Origin: Rhodovibrionaceae bacterium
Lineage (GTDB): Bacteria; Pseudomonadota; Alphaproteobacteria; Kiloniellales; DSM-21159
DNA length: 64,000 nucleotides
NCBI GenBank assembly: GCA_028279885.1
Contig: JANQMX010000109.1
Location: forward strand, 1-64,000
Direction: 5' to 3'
Each line of letters opens with the position of its first letter. The first letter of the stretch is position 1. Shown one piece after another: positions 51,841-60,901 of the stretch. A model generated the notes under the pieces. It saw only the letters and a program-made list of their open reading frames with translations, did no database searches and was not told where the DNA came from. Both the position numbers and the translations under genes were made by a program.

Positions 51841-52815
51841 CTATTTCGCAGCAGCGCGGATAATCGCCAGATATTCATCGCCCGCAGCGTCGATGTAATC
51901 GTCGTAGCTGCTCGCCGTCGCGTCACGGAAAGCGGACAGATCGACTTCGTTGATCGCGAGCTTACCTTCCATTTCGGCGAAATACTGCGCTTCGAGCGCG
52001 GCGGAGACCTCGTAGGCCTGATCCGTGATCGCTTGGCCGACCTCCACGAAGACCGCCTGCTGTTCCGGCGTCAGGCTGTCGAAGAAGGCGTTGGAAGCCA
52101 GAAGAAAGGAAGGCGTATAGACGTGGCTGGTCAGAGACAGGTAGCGTGCGACCTCGAAGTGCTTCTGCTCATAGAAGCCATAGGTCGCTGCTTCGGCGCC
52201 GTCGACCACACCGGCTTGCAGCGCCGTAAAGGTCTCACCCCAAGACACCTTCTGCGGCGTCGCCCCCATCTGCTGGAAGACCTGCTGCCGGAACTTACCG
52301 CCCGAGATGCGGATCTTGAGACCTTCAAGGTCGAAGGGCTCGGCTACCGGCCGCTCCGTGTTGATCACGTGGCGAAAGCCGTTTTCGTAGATGCCGATCA
52401 CCTTCATGTTGCCGACATCTTCCACCCGCGCGCGGATGGCGTCCTGCAGACCATTCGCCATAGCCTGCCGCACATGATCGCGGTCGACAAAGAGCCAGGG
52501 CAAATCGAACACGCCCAGTTTCCGGTCGAGCTTCAGTACACCGGAAGCGACGTTGATCATCTCGATGGAGCCAGCCTGAACGCTGGTCATCAGGTCCCGC
52601 TCCTTGCCGAGCTGCCCCCCTGGAAAGAGCTTGAACTCGAACTGTCCCGGAAGCCTCTTTTCGATCTCGGCCGCGAAGAGCTCGGACTGCGCATGCAGCG
52701 GCGAAAAGGATGAGACGTGGCTGGCAATACGGACCTCGCGCGGCTCCGCCAGAGCCAGCGTGCTCGTTGCAACCAATACAGCCGCCGAAATGGCGGTCGG
52801 TTTAAACAGCTTCAT
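51841..52815 (-). CDS. dctP: TRAP transporter substrate-binding protein (DctP type)
   Basis: 324 residues with a Sec signal peptide ending ALA/EP near residue 23. Typical DctP segments are PGGQLGKERDLMTSVQAGSI, LEGLKIRISGGKFRQQVFQQ (the conserved Arg binding an organic-acid carboxylate) and QAGVVDGAEA. It binds an organic acid-like solute in the periplasm. First gene after the GntR regulator, with only 24 bases between, so all four probably form one transcription unit. Confidence 0.94.
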   Translation of the reverse strand: MKLFKPTAISAAVLVATSTLALAEPREVRIASHVSSFSPLHAQSELFAAEIEKRLPGQFEFKLFPGGQLGKERDLMTSVQAGSIEMINVASGVLKLDRKLGVFDLPWLFVDRDHVRQAMANGLQDAIRARVEDVGNMKVIGIYENGFRHVINTERPVAEPFDLEGLKIRISGGKFRQQVFQQMGATPQKVSWGETFTALQAGVVDGAEAATYGFYEQKHFEVARYLSLTSHVYTPSFLLASNAFFDSLTPEQQAVFVEVGQAITDQAYEVSAALEAQYFAEMEGKLAINEVDLSAFRDATASSYDDYIDAAGDEYLAIIRAAAK

Positions 52816-52839
52816 AGTTTCCTCCCATGGTTTCCGCGT

Positions 52840-53595
52840 TCAGCAGATTTCTGTTTGGTACGTGAACTGGTCGGCCCGCCCTCGCGTGCGGCGCCATTCC
52901 AAGGGCGTGCCGTCGTAGCCCTTGGCGATCCGGTCGATGACGATGACTGGTGTGCCTGGCTCTATTCGAAGGAGTCTTGCAGTCTCCGAGCTGGCCGCTT
53001 CTGCGGTCAGAGCCTCCTCCGCCCTGGCCACCAACTGCCCGCAGGCGGCGTCATAGACCGGATAGAGCAGGTCGCCGATCGCATCGCTGTGGAGCGCGAG
53101 AAAGGCCTCGAAGCGGTGGAGCGGCAACCAGATCTCCTCGCAGAGGACAGGCTCGGCTTGGTAGAGACGAAGCCGGCTCATGGAGATTCCGGGCTCTCCG
53201 GACTCCATGCTCAGACAGCGGGCCACGTGCCCGGGAAGCGGTTCGACCAAGCGCCTTAGGATCCGGCTCTCCGGAACCGTCCGTTCGCCCGAAGCGGACT
53301 GGAAGCGGAAGAAGCGAAACAGCGAGGCATCGAAGCTTGGCGCCCGCACGAAGGTGCCGCGCCCGTGAAAGCGTTCGAACAAGCGTTCGGAGACCAAGAC
53401 GTCCAGCGCCTTGCGGACCGTGCCCGGCGCGAGGCCGTAACTGCGCGCCAAGCTGTTCTCGGACGGCACCCGATCACCGGGCCGAAGCCGGCCCTCCACC
53501 ACGTCCGAACGCAGGCTGTCCGCAAGACGCTGATAGACCGGCAAGCGGTCGTCACCTGAAAGACTGCGCTGCTGCACAAGCTGCCTCTTGACCAA
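52840..53595 (-). CDS. GntR-family regulator with UTRA domain
   Basis: 251 residues. The winged helix (about 15-85) has PVYQRLADSLRSDVVEGRLR, PSENSLARSYGLAPGTVRKA and ERFHGRGTFV. A UTRA ligand-binding domain (about 100-245) contains CEEIWLPLHRFEAF and the end GRADQFTYQTEI. HutC-subfamily repressor, likely controlling the TRAP genes downstream and the divergent amidohydrolase through the palindrome at 53611-53622. The ligand is presumably the transported solute. Confidence 0.9.
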   Translation of the reverse strand: MVKRQLVQQRSLSGDDRLPVYQRLADSLRSDVVEGRLRPGDRVPSENSLARSYGLAPGTVRKALDVLVSERLFERFHGRGTFVRAPSFDASLFRFFRFQSASGERTVPESRILRRLVEPLPGHVARCLSMESGEPGISMSRLRLYQAEPVLCEEIWLPLHRFEAFLALHSDAIGDLLYPVYDAACGQLVARAEEALTAEAASSETARLLRIEPGTPVIVIDRIAKGYDGTPLEWRRTRGRADQFTYQTEIC

Positions 53596-53610
53596 ACTCT
53601 AGAACAATAC

Positions 53611-53622
53611 TTCTATATAGAA
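53611..53622. promoter_or_regulatory. Palindromic operator between gntR and amidohydrolase
   Basis: TTCTATATAGAA is a perfect 12-base palindrome, centred in the 50-base AT-rich divergent region. HutC-type GntR proteins bind similar TATA-centred palindromes. A partial repeat, CTCTAGAAC, lies at 53598-53606. Confidence 0.65.
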
Positions 53623-53645
53623 CTATAAAAGTCAACGAGGTTCCG

Positions 53646-54470
53646 ATGCAGGTAACGGGCGGCAACCGCCTGATGGGTTTATCCGGTGGCCAGGTGGACG
53701 GGCATGCCCATGTTTTCTTAGCAAGCCTGCCCATGGCCGAGAGCCGCCGCTATACGCCGACGCAGGACGCCGCGCCGCGCACCTACGATGCCCTGCTGGC
53801 AGAGACCGGGAAGGCCGGCGCCATCTTGGTGCAGCCCAGCTTTCTCGGCTCCGACAACAGCTTTCTCTTGGAGACCCTGAGACGCCACGGAAACACTCAG
53901 AACACCAGAACCTTCCGGGGCGTCGCGGTGCTGGACGACCACAGAGAAACACCCGACCGTGGCCTGTTAGCCGAGATGACCGAGGCCGGGATCATCGGGG
54001 TTCGGCTCAATCTGATCGGCCATCCCTGCGCGATGCCAATCGAAATCGACGCTTGGGACAACCTGCTACATGCGGTCGATGCGGAAGGCTGGCACGTCGA
54101 AGTGCAGTGCGACGGCAAGCATCTGCCAAGCGTGCTCCCCCAGTTGATCGCGCGCTGCCGGCTGGTGGTAGTGGACCACTTCGGGCTGCCAGCCGATGCG
54201 ATGCCCAGCGAATGCCCAGGCCACCAAGCCATCCTGTCGGCACCGAAGGAACGCCTCTTCGTCAAGACCTCGGCACCCTATCGCGCCTTTCCCGATCTTA
54301 GTTCTGCCGAGGCGGCGCGCCAGATCGCGCCGTTCTTCGCGGCCTTGCTCGAGGAGTTGGGCCCCGAGCAACTGGTCTGGGGCAGCGATTGGCCCTGGAC
54401 GCAGTTCGAAGGCCGGCACAGCTATCAGGACACCGTCGCCTGGGAAAAGCTCTGGCAAGCCGGCGCCTAA
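53646..54470 (+). CDS. Amidohydrolase family 2 (TIM-barrel) protein
   Basis: 274 residues. The metal-binding start VDGHAHVFL is present, followed by GVRLNLIG, a VVDHFGLP histidine and WGSDWPWTQFE with the catalytic Asp near the end. Members include 2-pyrone-4,6-dicarboxylate lactonase and related decarboxylases or lactonases. Divergent from the GntR regulator and overlapping the dioxygenase remnant at its stop. Likely acts on the solute imported by the TRAP system. Confidence 0.85.
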   Translation: MQVTGGNRLMGLSGGQVDGHAHVFLASLPMAESRRYTPTQDAAPRTYDALLAETGKAGAILVQPSFLGSDNSFLLETLRRHGNTQNTRTFRGVAVLDDHRETPDRGLLAEMTEAGIIGVRLNLIGHPCAMPIEIDAWDNLLHAVDAEGWHVEVQCDGKHLPSVLPQLIARCRLVVVDHFGLPADAMPSECPGHQAILSAPKERLFVKTSAPYRAFPDLSSAEAARQIAPFFAALLEELGPEQLVWGSDWPWTQFEGRHSYQDTVAWEKLWQAGA

Positions 54471-54637
54471 CCCGGCGCGCTCAGGAAGAAGAAGCCGTGA
54501 CGCCGGCAGGCTGCGCGGATGGCCTCCGCCACTTGGCGCTGCGCCGCCATCTCCTCCGCCCGAAAGAGCGGCGCCATGTCGATGATCGGCAGGGTTTCGT
54601 CGCTTGCTGCAGCCCGTTCATGCATGCCGGCAGTCTA
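54467..54637 (-). pseudogene. Truncated second copy of the IPNS-like dioxygenase gene (N-terminus only)
   Basis: From ATG 54625 the minus strand encodes 52 residues, LPIIDMAPLFRAEEMAAQ to RRHGFFFL, nearly the same as the start of the dioxygenase encoded at 49954. Similarity includes the bases just before the start (GACTGCCGGCATG) and stops sharply near 54481, inside GFFFL. After four unrelated codons a stop follows. The rest of the gene, about 290 codons, is missing, and the break abuts the amidohydrolase stop. Confidence 0.85.
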
Positions 54638-54750
54638 AAGCATCGGGTCGACCCAGAAAATCACACAAAGAGAGCGCAGTGCGATTGCGCCTGACTTCAC
54701 CTTTGCGCTAAGCCCGGCAGCGGTGAAGGAGCCTTCGAGGGGACGTGTCC

Positions 54751-55767
54751 ATGGCGAAGTTGGCCATCAACGGGATGGGCCGAATCGGCAAATTGGTGCT
54801 GCGCGCGCTGATCGACGAGGGCTACGACGGTGAGATCGCCCTGCTGAGCGACAAGGACGGCGACGCGGCGCTGCATGCGCACCTCTTGGAGTTCGACACC
54901 GTCCATGGCCGCTGGCCGGCGGATTTCTCCGGCGACGGCGAGAGCATCACCGTCAACGGCCGGCGCATGGGTTTTCGGACCGCGCGCCGCATCGAGGACC
55001 TGCGGCTGGCCGATCTCGGTGTCGAGTTGGTGATCGACTGCACCGGCGTCTTCAAGACCCCGGCCAAGGTCGCACCCTACTACGACGCCGGCGTCAAGAA
55101 GGTCGTGGTCTCAGCACCGGTCAAGGAGGCCCCGGCGCTCAACCTGGTTTATGGCGTCAACCACCACCTCTACCAAGCGGCGGAGCATCACTTGGTCACG
55201 GCAGCAAGCTGCACCACCAATTGCTTGGCGCCGGTGGTCAAGGTCATCCATGAAAACATCGGCATCCGCCACGGCACCATGACCACGGTGCATGACGTCA
55301 CCAACACCCAGACCATCGTCGATCGGCCGCACAAGGACTGGCGCCGCGCCCGCTCAGCGCTCAATTCGCTCATCCCCACCTCGACCGGATCGGCCAAAGC
55401 CATAGGCCTGATCTACCCCGAGCTGGAAGGCCGCCTGAACGGCCACGCCATCCGGGTGCCCTTGCTCAACGCCAGCCTGACCGACTGCGTCTTCGAAGTG
55501 GAGCGCGAGACCAGCGCGGAGGAGGTCAATACCCTCTTCAAGGCCGCCGCGGAGGACGGCCCGCTGAAGGGCATCCTGGGCTACGAGGAGCGCCCCCTCG
55601 TCTCCAGCGACTACATCAACGACCCGCGCTCCGGCATCGTCGATGGCCCCAGCACCATGGTCATCAACGGGACACAGGTGAAGGTCTATGCGTGGTACGA
55701 TAACGAATGGGGTTACGCTTGGCGTCTCGCCGATGTGACCCGCATGGTGGCTGCCTCCCTAACCTAG
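54751..55767 (+). CDS. Glyceraldehyde-3-phosphate dehydrogenase, ArsJ-associated
   Basis: 338 residues of type I GAPDH. NAD loop [14 protein letters not shown], catalytic Cys in SCTTNCLAP, and the C-terminal [11 protein letters not shown]. It is divergent from glycolytic GAPDH, e.g. [20 protein letters not shown]. Followed directly by arsJ, the known pair in which GAPDH uses arsenate to make 1-arseno-3-phosphoglycerate and ArsJ exports it. ATG 54751 has GAGGGGA upstream. No arsR or arsC is nearby. Confidence 0.92.
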   Translation: MAKLAINGMGRIGKLVLRALIDEGYDGEIALLSDKDGDAALHAHLLEFDTVHGRWPADFSGDGESITVNGRRMGFRTARRIEDLRLADLGVELVIDCTGVFKTPAKVAPYYDAGVKKVVVSAPVKEAPALNLVYGVNHHLYQAAEHHLVTAASCTTNCLAPVVKVIHENIGIRHGTMTTVHDVTNTQTIVDRPHKDWRRARSALNSLIPTSTGSAKAIGLIYPELEGRLNGHAIRVPLLNASLTDCVFEVERETSAEEVNTLFKAAAEDGPLKGILGYEERPLVSSDYINDPRSGIVDGPSTMVINGTQVKVYAWYDNEWGYAWRLADVTRMVAASLT

Positions 55768-55778
55768 AACGTCGCAGC

Positions 55779-57086
55779 ATGAGCGAAACGACGAGCCAAA
55801 GCAGCGCAAGGGCCAAGGGCGGCCTGGCCGCCTATGCCGTCGTCACCGCCGCCTATTGGGCCTTCATGCTCACCGATGGCGCCCTGCGCATGCTGGTGCT
55901 ACTGCACTTTCACGTGCTCGGCTTCGGTCCCATTCAGCTCGCCTACCTCTTCCTGCTCTACGAGTTCATGGGCATGGTGACCAACCTGTCGGCCGGTTGG
56001 CTTGCCGCGCGCTTCGGTCTGACCGCAACGCTCTACGCCGGCTTGGCACTACAGATCGGCGCGCTTCTGGCCCTGACTCAGCTCGATGAGACCTGGACGC
56101 TCGCGATTTCGGTGGTCTTCGTCATGCTGGTGCAGGGCGTCGCCGGCGTCGCCAAGGACCTCACCAAGATGAGCTCCAAAAGTGCGGTCAAGCTGCTGGT
56201 TCCGGAGAATGCCCACGGCCAGCTCTTCCGATGGGTGGCGCTGCTGACCGGCTCCAAGAATGCGGTGAAGGGTCTGGGCTTCCTGCTTGGCGCCGGCCTC
56301 CTGGCACTGATCGGCTTCCAGAACGCACTCTTCGCCATGGCCGCCGCCCTCGGCGTTATCCTAATCGGCGTGGCGATCGCCATGCCGCCGGGCCTGCCGA
56401 AGGGCAAGGCCAAGGTGCCCTTCCGCGACGTCTTCTCCAAATCGGCCAACGTCAACTGGCTCTCGGCGGCACGGGTCTTCCTGTTCGGCGCCCGTGACGT
56501 CTGGTTCGTGGTCGGCATTCCGATCTACTTCTATCAGGTGCTGTCCGACGGCACCGAGGCCGGCATGCGCCAGGCCTTCTTCATGATCGGGGGCTTCATG
56601 GCCCTTTGGATCATCGGCTACGGCTTCGTCCAAGCTACCGCCCCACGCCTCCTGAAGCAGCGGGAGGCCGATCTGGCGAAGGTCGTGCCGCTGGCACAGC
56701 GCTGGGCGCTCGGCCTCAGCCTCATCCCCCTGGCCCTGGCCGGTCTCGCTGCGGTAGCAGCCGGGCCGAGCGACTGGTTGACCGCCACACTGGTCGTCGG
56801 ACTGCTGATCTTCGGCGCGGTCTTCGCCATCAACTCGGCGGTCCACTCCTTTCTGATTCTCGCCTTCTCACACGGCAGCCGCGTGACCCTGGACGTGGGC
56901 TTCTACTACATGTCCAACGCCACGGGCCGCCTGCTCGGCACCCTCTTTTCGGGCCTCAGCTATCAGTACCTTGGCTTGGCCGGCTGCCTGGCGACGGCGG
57001 GCGTCTTCGCCTTACTGAGCTTCCTCTTCGCCCGGAAGCTGAAGGCTCAAGAAAGCGTTTCAAGCGCGTCTGAAACAGCTGCCTGA
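55779..57086 (+). CDS. arsJ: Organoarsenical efflux MFS transporter ArsJ
   Basis: 435 residues with 12 membrane helices. The N-terminal AYWAFMLTDGALRMLVLLHF and LFLLYEFMGMVTNLSAGW are diagnostic for ArsJ, as is KDLTKMSSKSAVKLLVPENA. It exports 1-arseno-3-phosphoglycerate, giving arsenate resistance without reduction. Eleven bases after the GAPDH gene. The 3' end overlaps the racemase gene on the other strand by 40 bases. Confidence 0.93.
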   Translation: MSETTSQSSARAKGGLAAYAVVTAAYWAFMLTDGALRMLVLLHFHVLGFGPIQLAYLFLLYEFMGMVTNLSAGWLAARFGLTATLYAGLALQIGALLALTQLDETWTLAISVVFVMLVQGVAGVAKDLTKMSSKSAVKLLVPENAHGQLFRWVALLTGSKNAVKGLGFLLGAGLLALIGFQNALFAMAAALGVILIGVAIAMPPGLPKGKAKVPFRDVFSKSANVNWLSAARVFLFGARDVWFVVGIPIYFYQVLSDGTEAGMRQAFFMIGGFMALWIIGYGFVQATAPRLLKQREADLAKVVPLAQRWALGLSLIPLALAGLAAVAAGPSDWLTATLVVGLLIFGAVFAINSAVHSFLILAFSHGSRVTLDVGFYYMSNATGRLLGTLFSGLSYQYLGLAGCLATAGVFALLSFLFARKLKAQESVSSASETAA

Positions 57087-57709
57087 GAGGGCTCGATCAC
57101 CAGCACACCCAGCGCCGCTGAAAGATCGTCCTTGAAGGGCGCCATGCTGGTGCAGCCGAGCACCAGAGCATCGGCCCCATCCTCACCAACGATGGCCTTG
57201 CCGACCTCAGTGAGGCGGGCCAGCGAGGCGGCAGGGTCGTCGGCCAGCGCCTCGACTGCCATCTCGACCGGCCGGTCGCCGGCCAAGGCATGGAGCAGGC
57301 CGAGCCGGTCCAGGTAGCGCCGGTGGCGCACGACCGAGGCCTCGACGATGGAGAGAATTCCGAAACGGCCGGGGCCCTCGGCGGCCTTGCGGTAAGCGCT
57401 CTCGGCGATGCCGAAGACCGGTCGCGCACTGGCAGACCTCAACTCGGTCAGTCCGGGATCGGAGAAGCAGGCAATGACAAAGCCACCAGCTTCGTCCTCC
57501 AGGTCCGACGCCAAGCGGCAGAGCGGCGCCACCACACCATCGATGTGCGCCTGGGTCTCGATGCCCGGCGGCCCTTCGGCCAAGGTCAGACAATGAATGT
57601 CGGCCGCCTTCGGGCCGCGCAGCTCGTCCAAGGCGCGGTCGATGCCCTCGGTGACCGCGAGCGTGCTGTTGGGATTGACGACGAAGACCGGACCGACGGT
57701 CGCACCCAT
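57047..57709 (-). CDS. Asp/Glu/hydantoin racemase family protein
   Basis: 220 residues. FVVNPNSTLAVTEGID is the hydantoin racemase-type start; the two catalytic cysteines are C81 (IACFSDPGL) and C186 (VLGCTSMAP). It epimerises hydantoins, aspartate or glutamate without cofactor. Its ATG overlaps the last base of the D-carbamoylase gene, so the two are coupled. Context favours hydantoin racemase. Confidence 0.85.
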   Translation of the reverse strand: MGATVGPVFVVNPNSTLAVTEGIDRALDELRGPKAADIHCLTLAEGPPGIETQAHIDGVVAPLCRLASDLEDEAGGFVIACFSDPGLTELRSASARPVFGIAESAYRKAAEGPGRFGILSIVEASVVRHRRYLDRLGLLHALAGDRPVEMAVEALADDPAASLARLTEVGKAIVGEDGADALVLGCTSMAPFKDDLSAALGVLVIEPSQAAVSDALETLS

Positions 57710-58668
57710 CACTCTGCCGCTGGCGGCGGGGCGTCGGGCGGTTGGGACCCTGTGCGCTCGACGATCAGGCCGTAGTGCTCGGGCCGGCGATGGGCGGCGA
57801 AGTTGAAGATCGTGGTCTTGTTGAGGGTGCACTTGTCCAGGTCGCAGTCGGCGACGATCAGCTCGTCCTCCCGCGTCTTGGCCTCGGCAACGATTTCTCC
57901 GTCCGGGCTGACGATGACGCTGCCGGCCATCAGGTCGTGGCCGTCCTCGACACCGCACTTGGCGACACCCACCACCCAGGTGCCGTTCTGATAGGCACCG
58001 GCCTGCATGGACATCTGGTTGTGGAACATGCGCAGCGCAGGAGCCTCTTCGGGGGTGTGCTGGTTCTCGACCGGGGTGTTGTAGCCGAGCATGACCACCT
58101 CAACCTCCTGCAGACCCATGACCCGATAGGTCTCCGGCCAGCGGCGGTCGTTGCAGATGCACATGCCCAAGTTGGCGTCCATGCTGCGCCAGACGGGGAA
58201 GCCGAGGTCGCCCGGCTCGAAATAGCGCTTCTCCAGGTGCTGCCAACGCAGGCTCTGATCGTAGTCCGCATGGCCGGGCAGGTGCACCTTGCGGTACTTG
58301 CCGGCAATCTTGCCGTCGCGGTCGACCAGGATGCAGGTGTTGAAGCGGTGGGTCTCGCCGCCCTGTTCGAGCAGCTCGGCATAGCCGAGGCAGAAGCCCA
58401 TGCCGTAGTCCTTGGCCCGGTCGAACAGCGGCTTGACCGCGTCATTCGGCATCTCGCGCTCGAAGTAATCGTCCATCTCGACGATGTCTTCAGCGTACCA
58501 GCGCGGGAAGAAGGTGGTCAGCGCCAACTCGGGATAGACCACCAGATCGCAGCCGGCCTCCTTGGCCTGGTCGAGCAAGGCGAGCATACGGGCGACCACC
58601 ACCTGGCGGCTGTCTGCCTTTTGGATGGGTCCCAACTGGGCCCCGCCTATGCGAAGGACACGCGCCAT
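57709..58668 (-). CDS. N-carbamoyl-D-amino acid hydrolase-like nitrilase-superfamily protein
   Basis: 319 residues with the catalytic triad E47 (YPELALTTFF), K127 (RKVHLPGHADY) and C172 (CICNDRRWPE). Spacing and surrounding sequence match D-carbamoylases, which release ammonia and CO2 from N-carbamoyl-D-amino acids. It sits between the L-type M20 enzyme and the racemase. Start at 58668. Confidence 0.9.
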   Translation of the reverse strand: MARVLRIGGAQLGPIQKADSRQVVVARMLALLDQAKEAGCDLVVYPELALTTFFPRWYAEDIVEMDDYFEREMPNDAVKPLFDRAKDYGMGFCLGYAELLEQGGETHRFNTCILVDRDGKIAGKYRKVHLPGHADYDQSLRWQHLEKRYFEPGDLGFPVWRSMDANLGMCICNDRRWPETYRVMGLQEVEVVMLGYNTPVENQHTPEEAPALRMFHNQMSMQAGAYQNGTWVVGVAKCGVEDGHDLMAGSVIVSPDGEIVAEAKTREDELIVADCDLDKCTLNKTTIFNFAAHRRPEHYGLIVERTGSQPPDAPPPAAE

Positions 58669-58701
58669 GATGTTCCGCTTCCCTGTCGCTTCTTGTCGCC
58701 C

Positions 58702-59955
58702 CTAAGCGGCCTTGGCTTGGCGCGGTCGGTCCGCCATCTCGACCATGGCACGCAGTAGCACATTGCAGCCGGCCGAGAGATCTTCCGGCGTGGCGTTCTC
58801 GATCTCGTTGTGGCTGATGCCGTCCTCGCAGGGCACGAAGATCATGCCCGTCGGCGCGACGCGCGCCATGTAGACCGCGTCGTGGCCGGCGCCGCTGACG
58901 ATATCCATGTGCGCGAAGCCGCCTTCTTCGGCGCCCTTGCGCACGGCGGCGACACACTCGGCATCGAAAGGCGTGGCCGGGAACGACCAGATCTCATCGA
59001 TGTCGAGCTCGAGGTTGTGGGCATAGGCGACCTCGGTGAAGCGCAGCCGCAGCGCCCGGTCCATCTGGCTCAGCACCTCGTCGTTCGGGTGACGGAAGTC
59101 TACCGTGAACCAAACCTGTCCGGGGATGACGTTCCGCGAGTTGGGCATGACCTGCATCATGCCGCAGGTCGAGCAGGCCAGCGGCTTATGCTCCAGGCCG
59201 ATCTCGTTGACCGCCTGCACCATCTTGGCGGCGCCGACCAAGGCGTCGCGGCGACGTGCCATGGGCGTCGGACCGGCATGCGCCTCCTGGCCGCGCACCG
59301 TCACCTCGTACCAACGCTGTCCCTGCGCGCCGCTGACCACGCCGATGGTCTTCTCCTCGGCTTCGAGAATCGGTCCCTGCTCGATATGCGCCTCGAAGTA
59401 GGCGGCGCAGTCGTGCTCGCCGATGGGCTTGTCGCCGGCATAGCCGATGCGCTTCAGCTCCTCGATCACGGTCTTGCCGTCCGGGTCCTCGCGCTCGAGG
59501 CACCAGGCAGGGTCGAGCTGCTTGGTGAAGGCGCCGGAGCCGAGCATGGCCGGTGCGAAGCGGCTGCCTTCCTCGTTGGTCCAGGCCACCACCTCGAGCG
59601 GCGCCTCGGTCTCATAGCCCATGTCGTTGAGGGTACGGATGACCTCCAGGCCCGCCATCACGCCGTAGGCGCCATCGAAGCGCCCGCCGGTCGGCTGGCT
59701 GTCCAGGTGGCTGCCGGTCATGATCGGTGGCAGGTCGTTGTTGCGGCCCGGGCGGCGGGCGAAGATGTTGCCGATGCCGTCGACGCTGATGCTGCAGCCC
59801 GCCTCCTCGCACCAGCGGATGAAGAGGTCCCGCCCCTCCTTGTCCAGATCGGTCAGAGCCAGACGGCAGACACCGCCCTTCGGGGTGGCGCCGATCTTGG
59901 CCAGCTGCATCAGGCTGTCCCAGAGACGGTCGCTGTTGATCGCAAGGTTGGTCAT
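58702..59955 (-). CDS. Zn-dependent M20 amidohydrolase (beta-ureidopropionase / L-carbamoylase type)
   Basis: 417 residues of the M20 peptidase clan. Metal ligands lie in TGSHLDSQPTGGRFDG and WTNEEGSRF, with the dimerisation Arg/His region GQEAHAGPTPM and NSRNVIPG. HNEIENATPEDL is the last metal motif. The family hydrolyses N-carbamoyl-L-amino acids, N-carbamoyl-beta-alanine or allantoate. It is transcribed with the D-carbamoylase. Confidence 0.9.
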   Translation of the reverse strand: MTNLAINSDRLWDSLMQLAKIGATPKGGVCRLALTDLDKEGRDLFIRWCEEAGCSISVDGIGNIFARRPGRNNDLPPIMTGSHLDSQPTGGRFDGAYGVMAGLEVIRTLNDMGYETEAPLEVVAWTNEEGSRFAPAMLGSGAFTKQLDPAWCLEREDPDGKTVIEELKRIGYAGDKPIGEHDCAAYFEAHIEQGPILEAEEKTIGVVSGAQGQRWYEVTVRGQEAHAGPTPMARRRDALVGAAKMVQAVNEIGLEHKPLACSTCGMMQVMPNSRNVIPGQVWFTVDFRHPNDEVLSQMDRALRLRFTEVAYAHNLELDIDEIWSFPATPFDAECVAAVRKGAEEGGFAHMDIVSGAGHDAVYMARVAPTGMIFVPCEDGISHNEIENATPEDLSAGCNVLLRAMVEMADRPRQAKAA

Positions 59956-59964
59956 GGACGGTTT

Positions 59965-60768
59965 CTATGCCTCGTACCCTGGATTGACGCGGTCGAGCAG
60001 CCGCATGTAGGCGGCCCACTCACGCTGCTCACCGGTCATCTCGTTCTTCTCGAAAGCCTGGCGCCGTTGAACGCTTTCGTGGCTGCCTTCGTATTGCTGC
60101 GCGACCTTCTCGCAAACCGCCGCCGAGGGGATGACCAGCTCGGCGCCGGTCGCCTGCGCGGCAAGCTGCGTCGCGCAACTGCGGTTCAGATTGTACATCA
60201 GCAGGAAGGCCTCGCCGATGCTGAACCCAGCCGTCAGCAGGCCGTGGTTGCGCAGGATCATCACCTTGAGCGGACCCAGGTCCGCCACGAGGCGCTCGCG
60301 CTCATCGAGGTCCAGCGCAATGCCCTCGTAGTCGTGATAGGCGATGCGGTTGTGGAACTGCAGGGACCACTGATTCAGCGGCAGCAGCCCCTCTTTCAGG
60401 CAGGATATGGCGATGCCGGGCTCGGTATGGGTGTGCAGGACACAGAAGACGTCGGGGCGCGCCGCGTGCACCGCGCTGTGGATGGTGAAGCCCGCGGCGT
60501 TGACCTCGTACTCGGTCGGCTCGACCAGCGCGCCGTCCATGTCGATCTTGACCAGCGAGCTGGCCGTGATCTCCTCGAACCGAAGGCCCAGCGGATTGAG
60601 CAGGAAGTGGTCGTGCCGCCCCGGCACCCGCGCGGAAATATGCGTGTAGATCGAGTCGTCCATGCCGAAATGCGCCACCAATCGGTAGCAGGCAGCCAGA
60701 TCAACGCGGGTCTGCCATTCCTCGCTGCTCCAGCGCGCGGGAGTGTCGGGTGCTTGGCGAGCTTCCAT
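59965..60768 (-). CDS. Class II aldolase/adducin-family protein
   Basis: 267 residues. Metal-binding HTHTEPGIAI and a later LRNHGLLTAG His; the start region YRLVAHFGMDDSIYTHISAR and FLLNPLGLRFEEITASSLVK are typical of the adducin-like branch. It could catalyse retro-aldol cleavage or decarboxylation of a sugar acid. Nine bases before the M20 gene, so in the same operon, although its connection with carbamoyl compounds is not obvious. Confidence 0.87.
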   Translation of the reverse strand: MEARQAPDTPARWSSEEWQTRVDLAACYRLVAHFGMDDSIYTHISARVPGRHDHFLLNPLGLRFEEITASSLVKIDMDGALVEPTEYEVNAAGFTIHSAVHAARPDVFCVLHTHTEPGIAISCLKEGLLPLNQWSLQFHNRIAYHDYEGIALDLDERERLVADLGPLKVMILRNHGLLTAGFSIGEAFLLMYNLNRSCATQLAAQATGAELVIPSAAVCEKVAQQYEGSHESVQRRQAFEKNEMTGEQREWAAYMRLLDRVNPGYEA

Positions 60769-60901
60769 CTGCGAGGTCTCCTGTCTTGAACCGGGCGGCT
60801 GTTACCGCCAGAACTTGCCACAGCGGCGCACCCCTTCTCAATCGCCGGGCGATGGGGTGCTGCCCTGCTATGCGTTGTGTGAATTGAGGTGAGGGCTGGT
60901 C

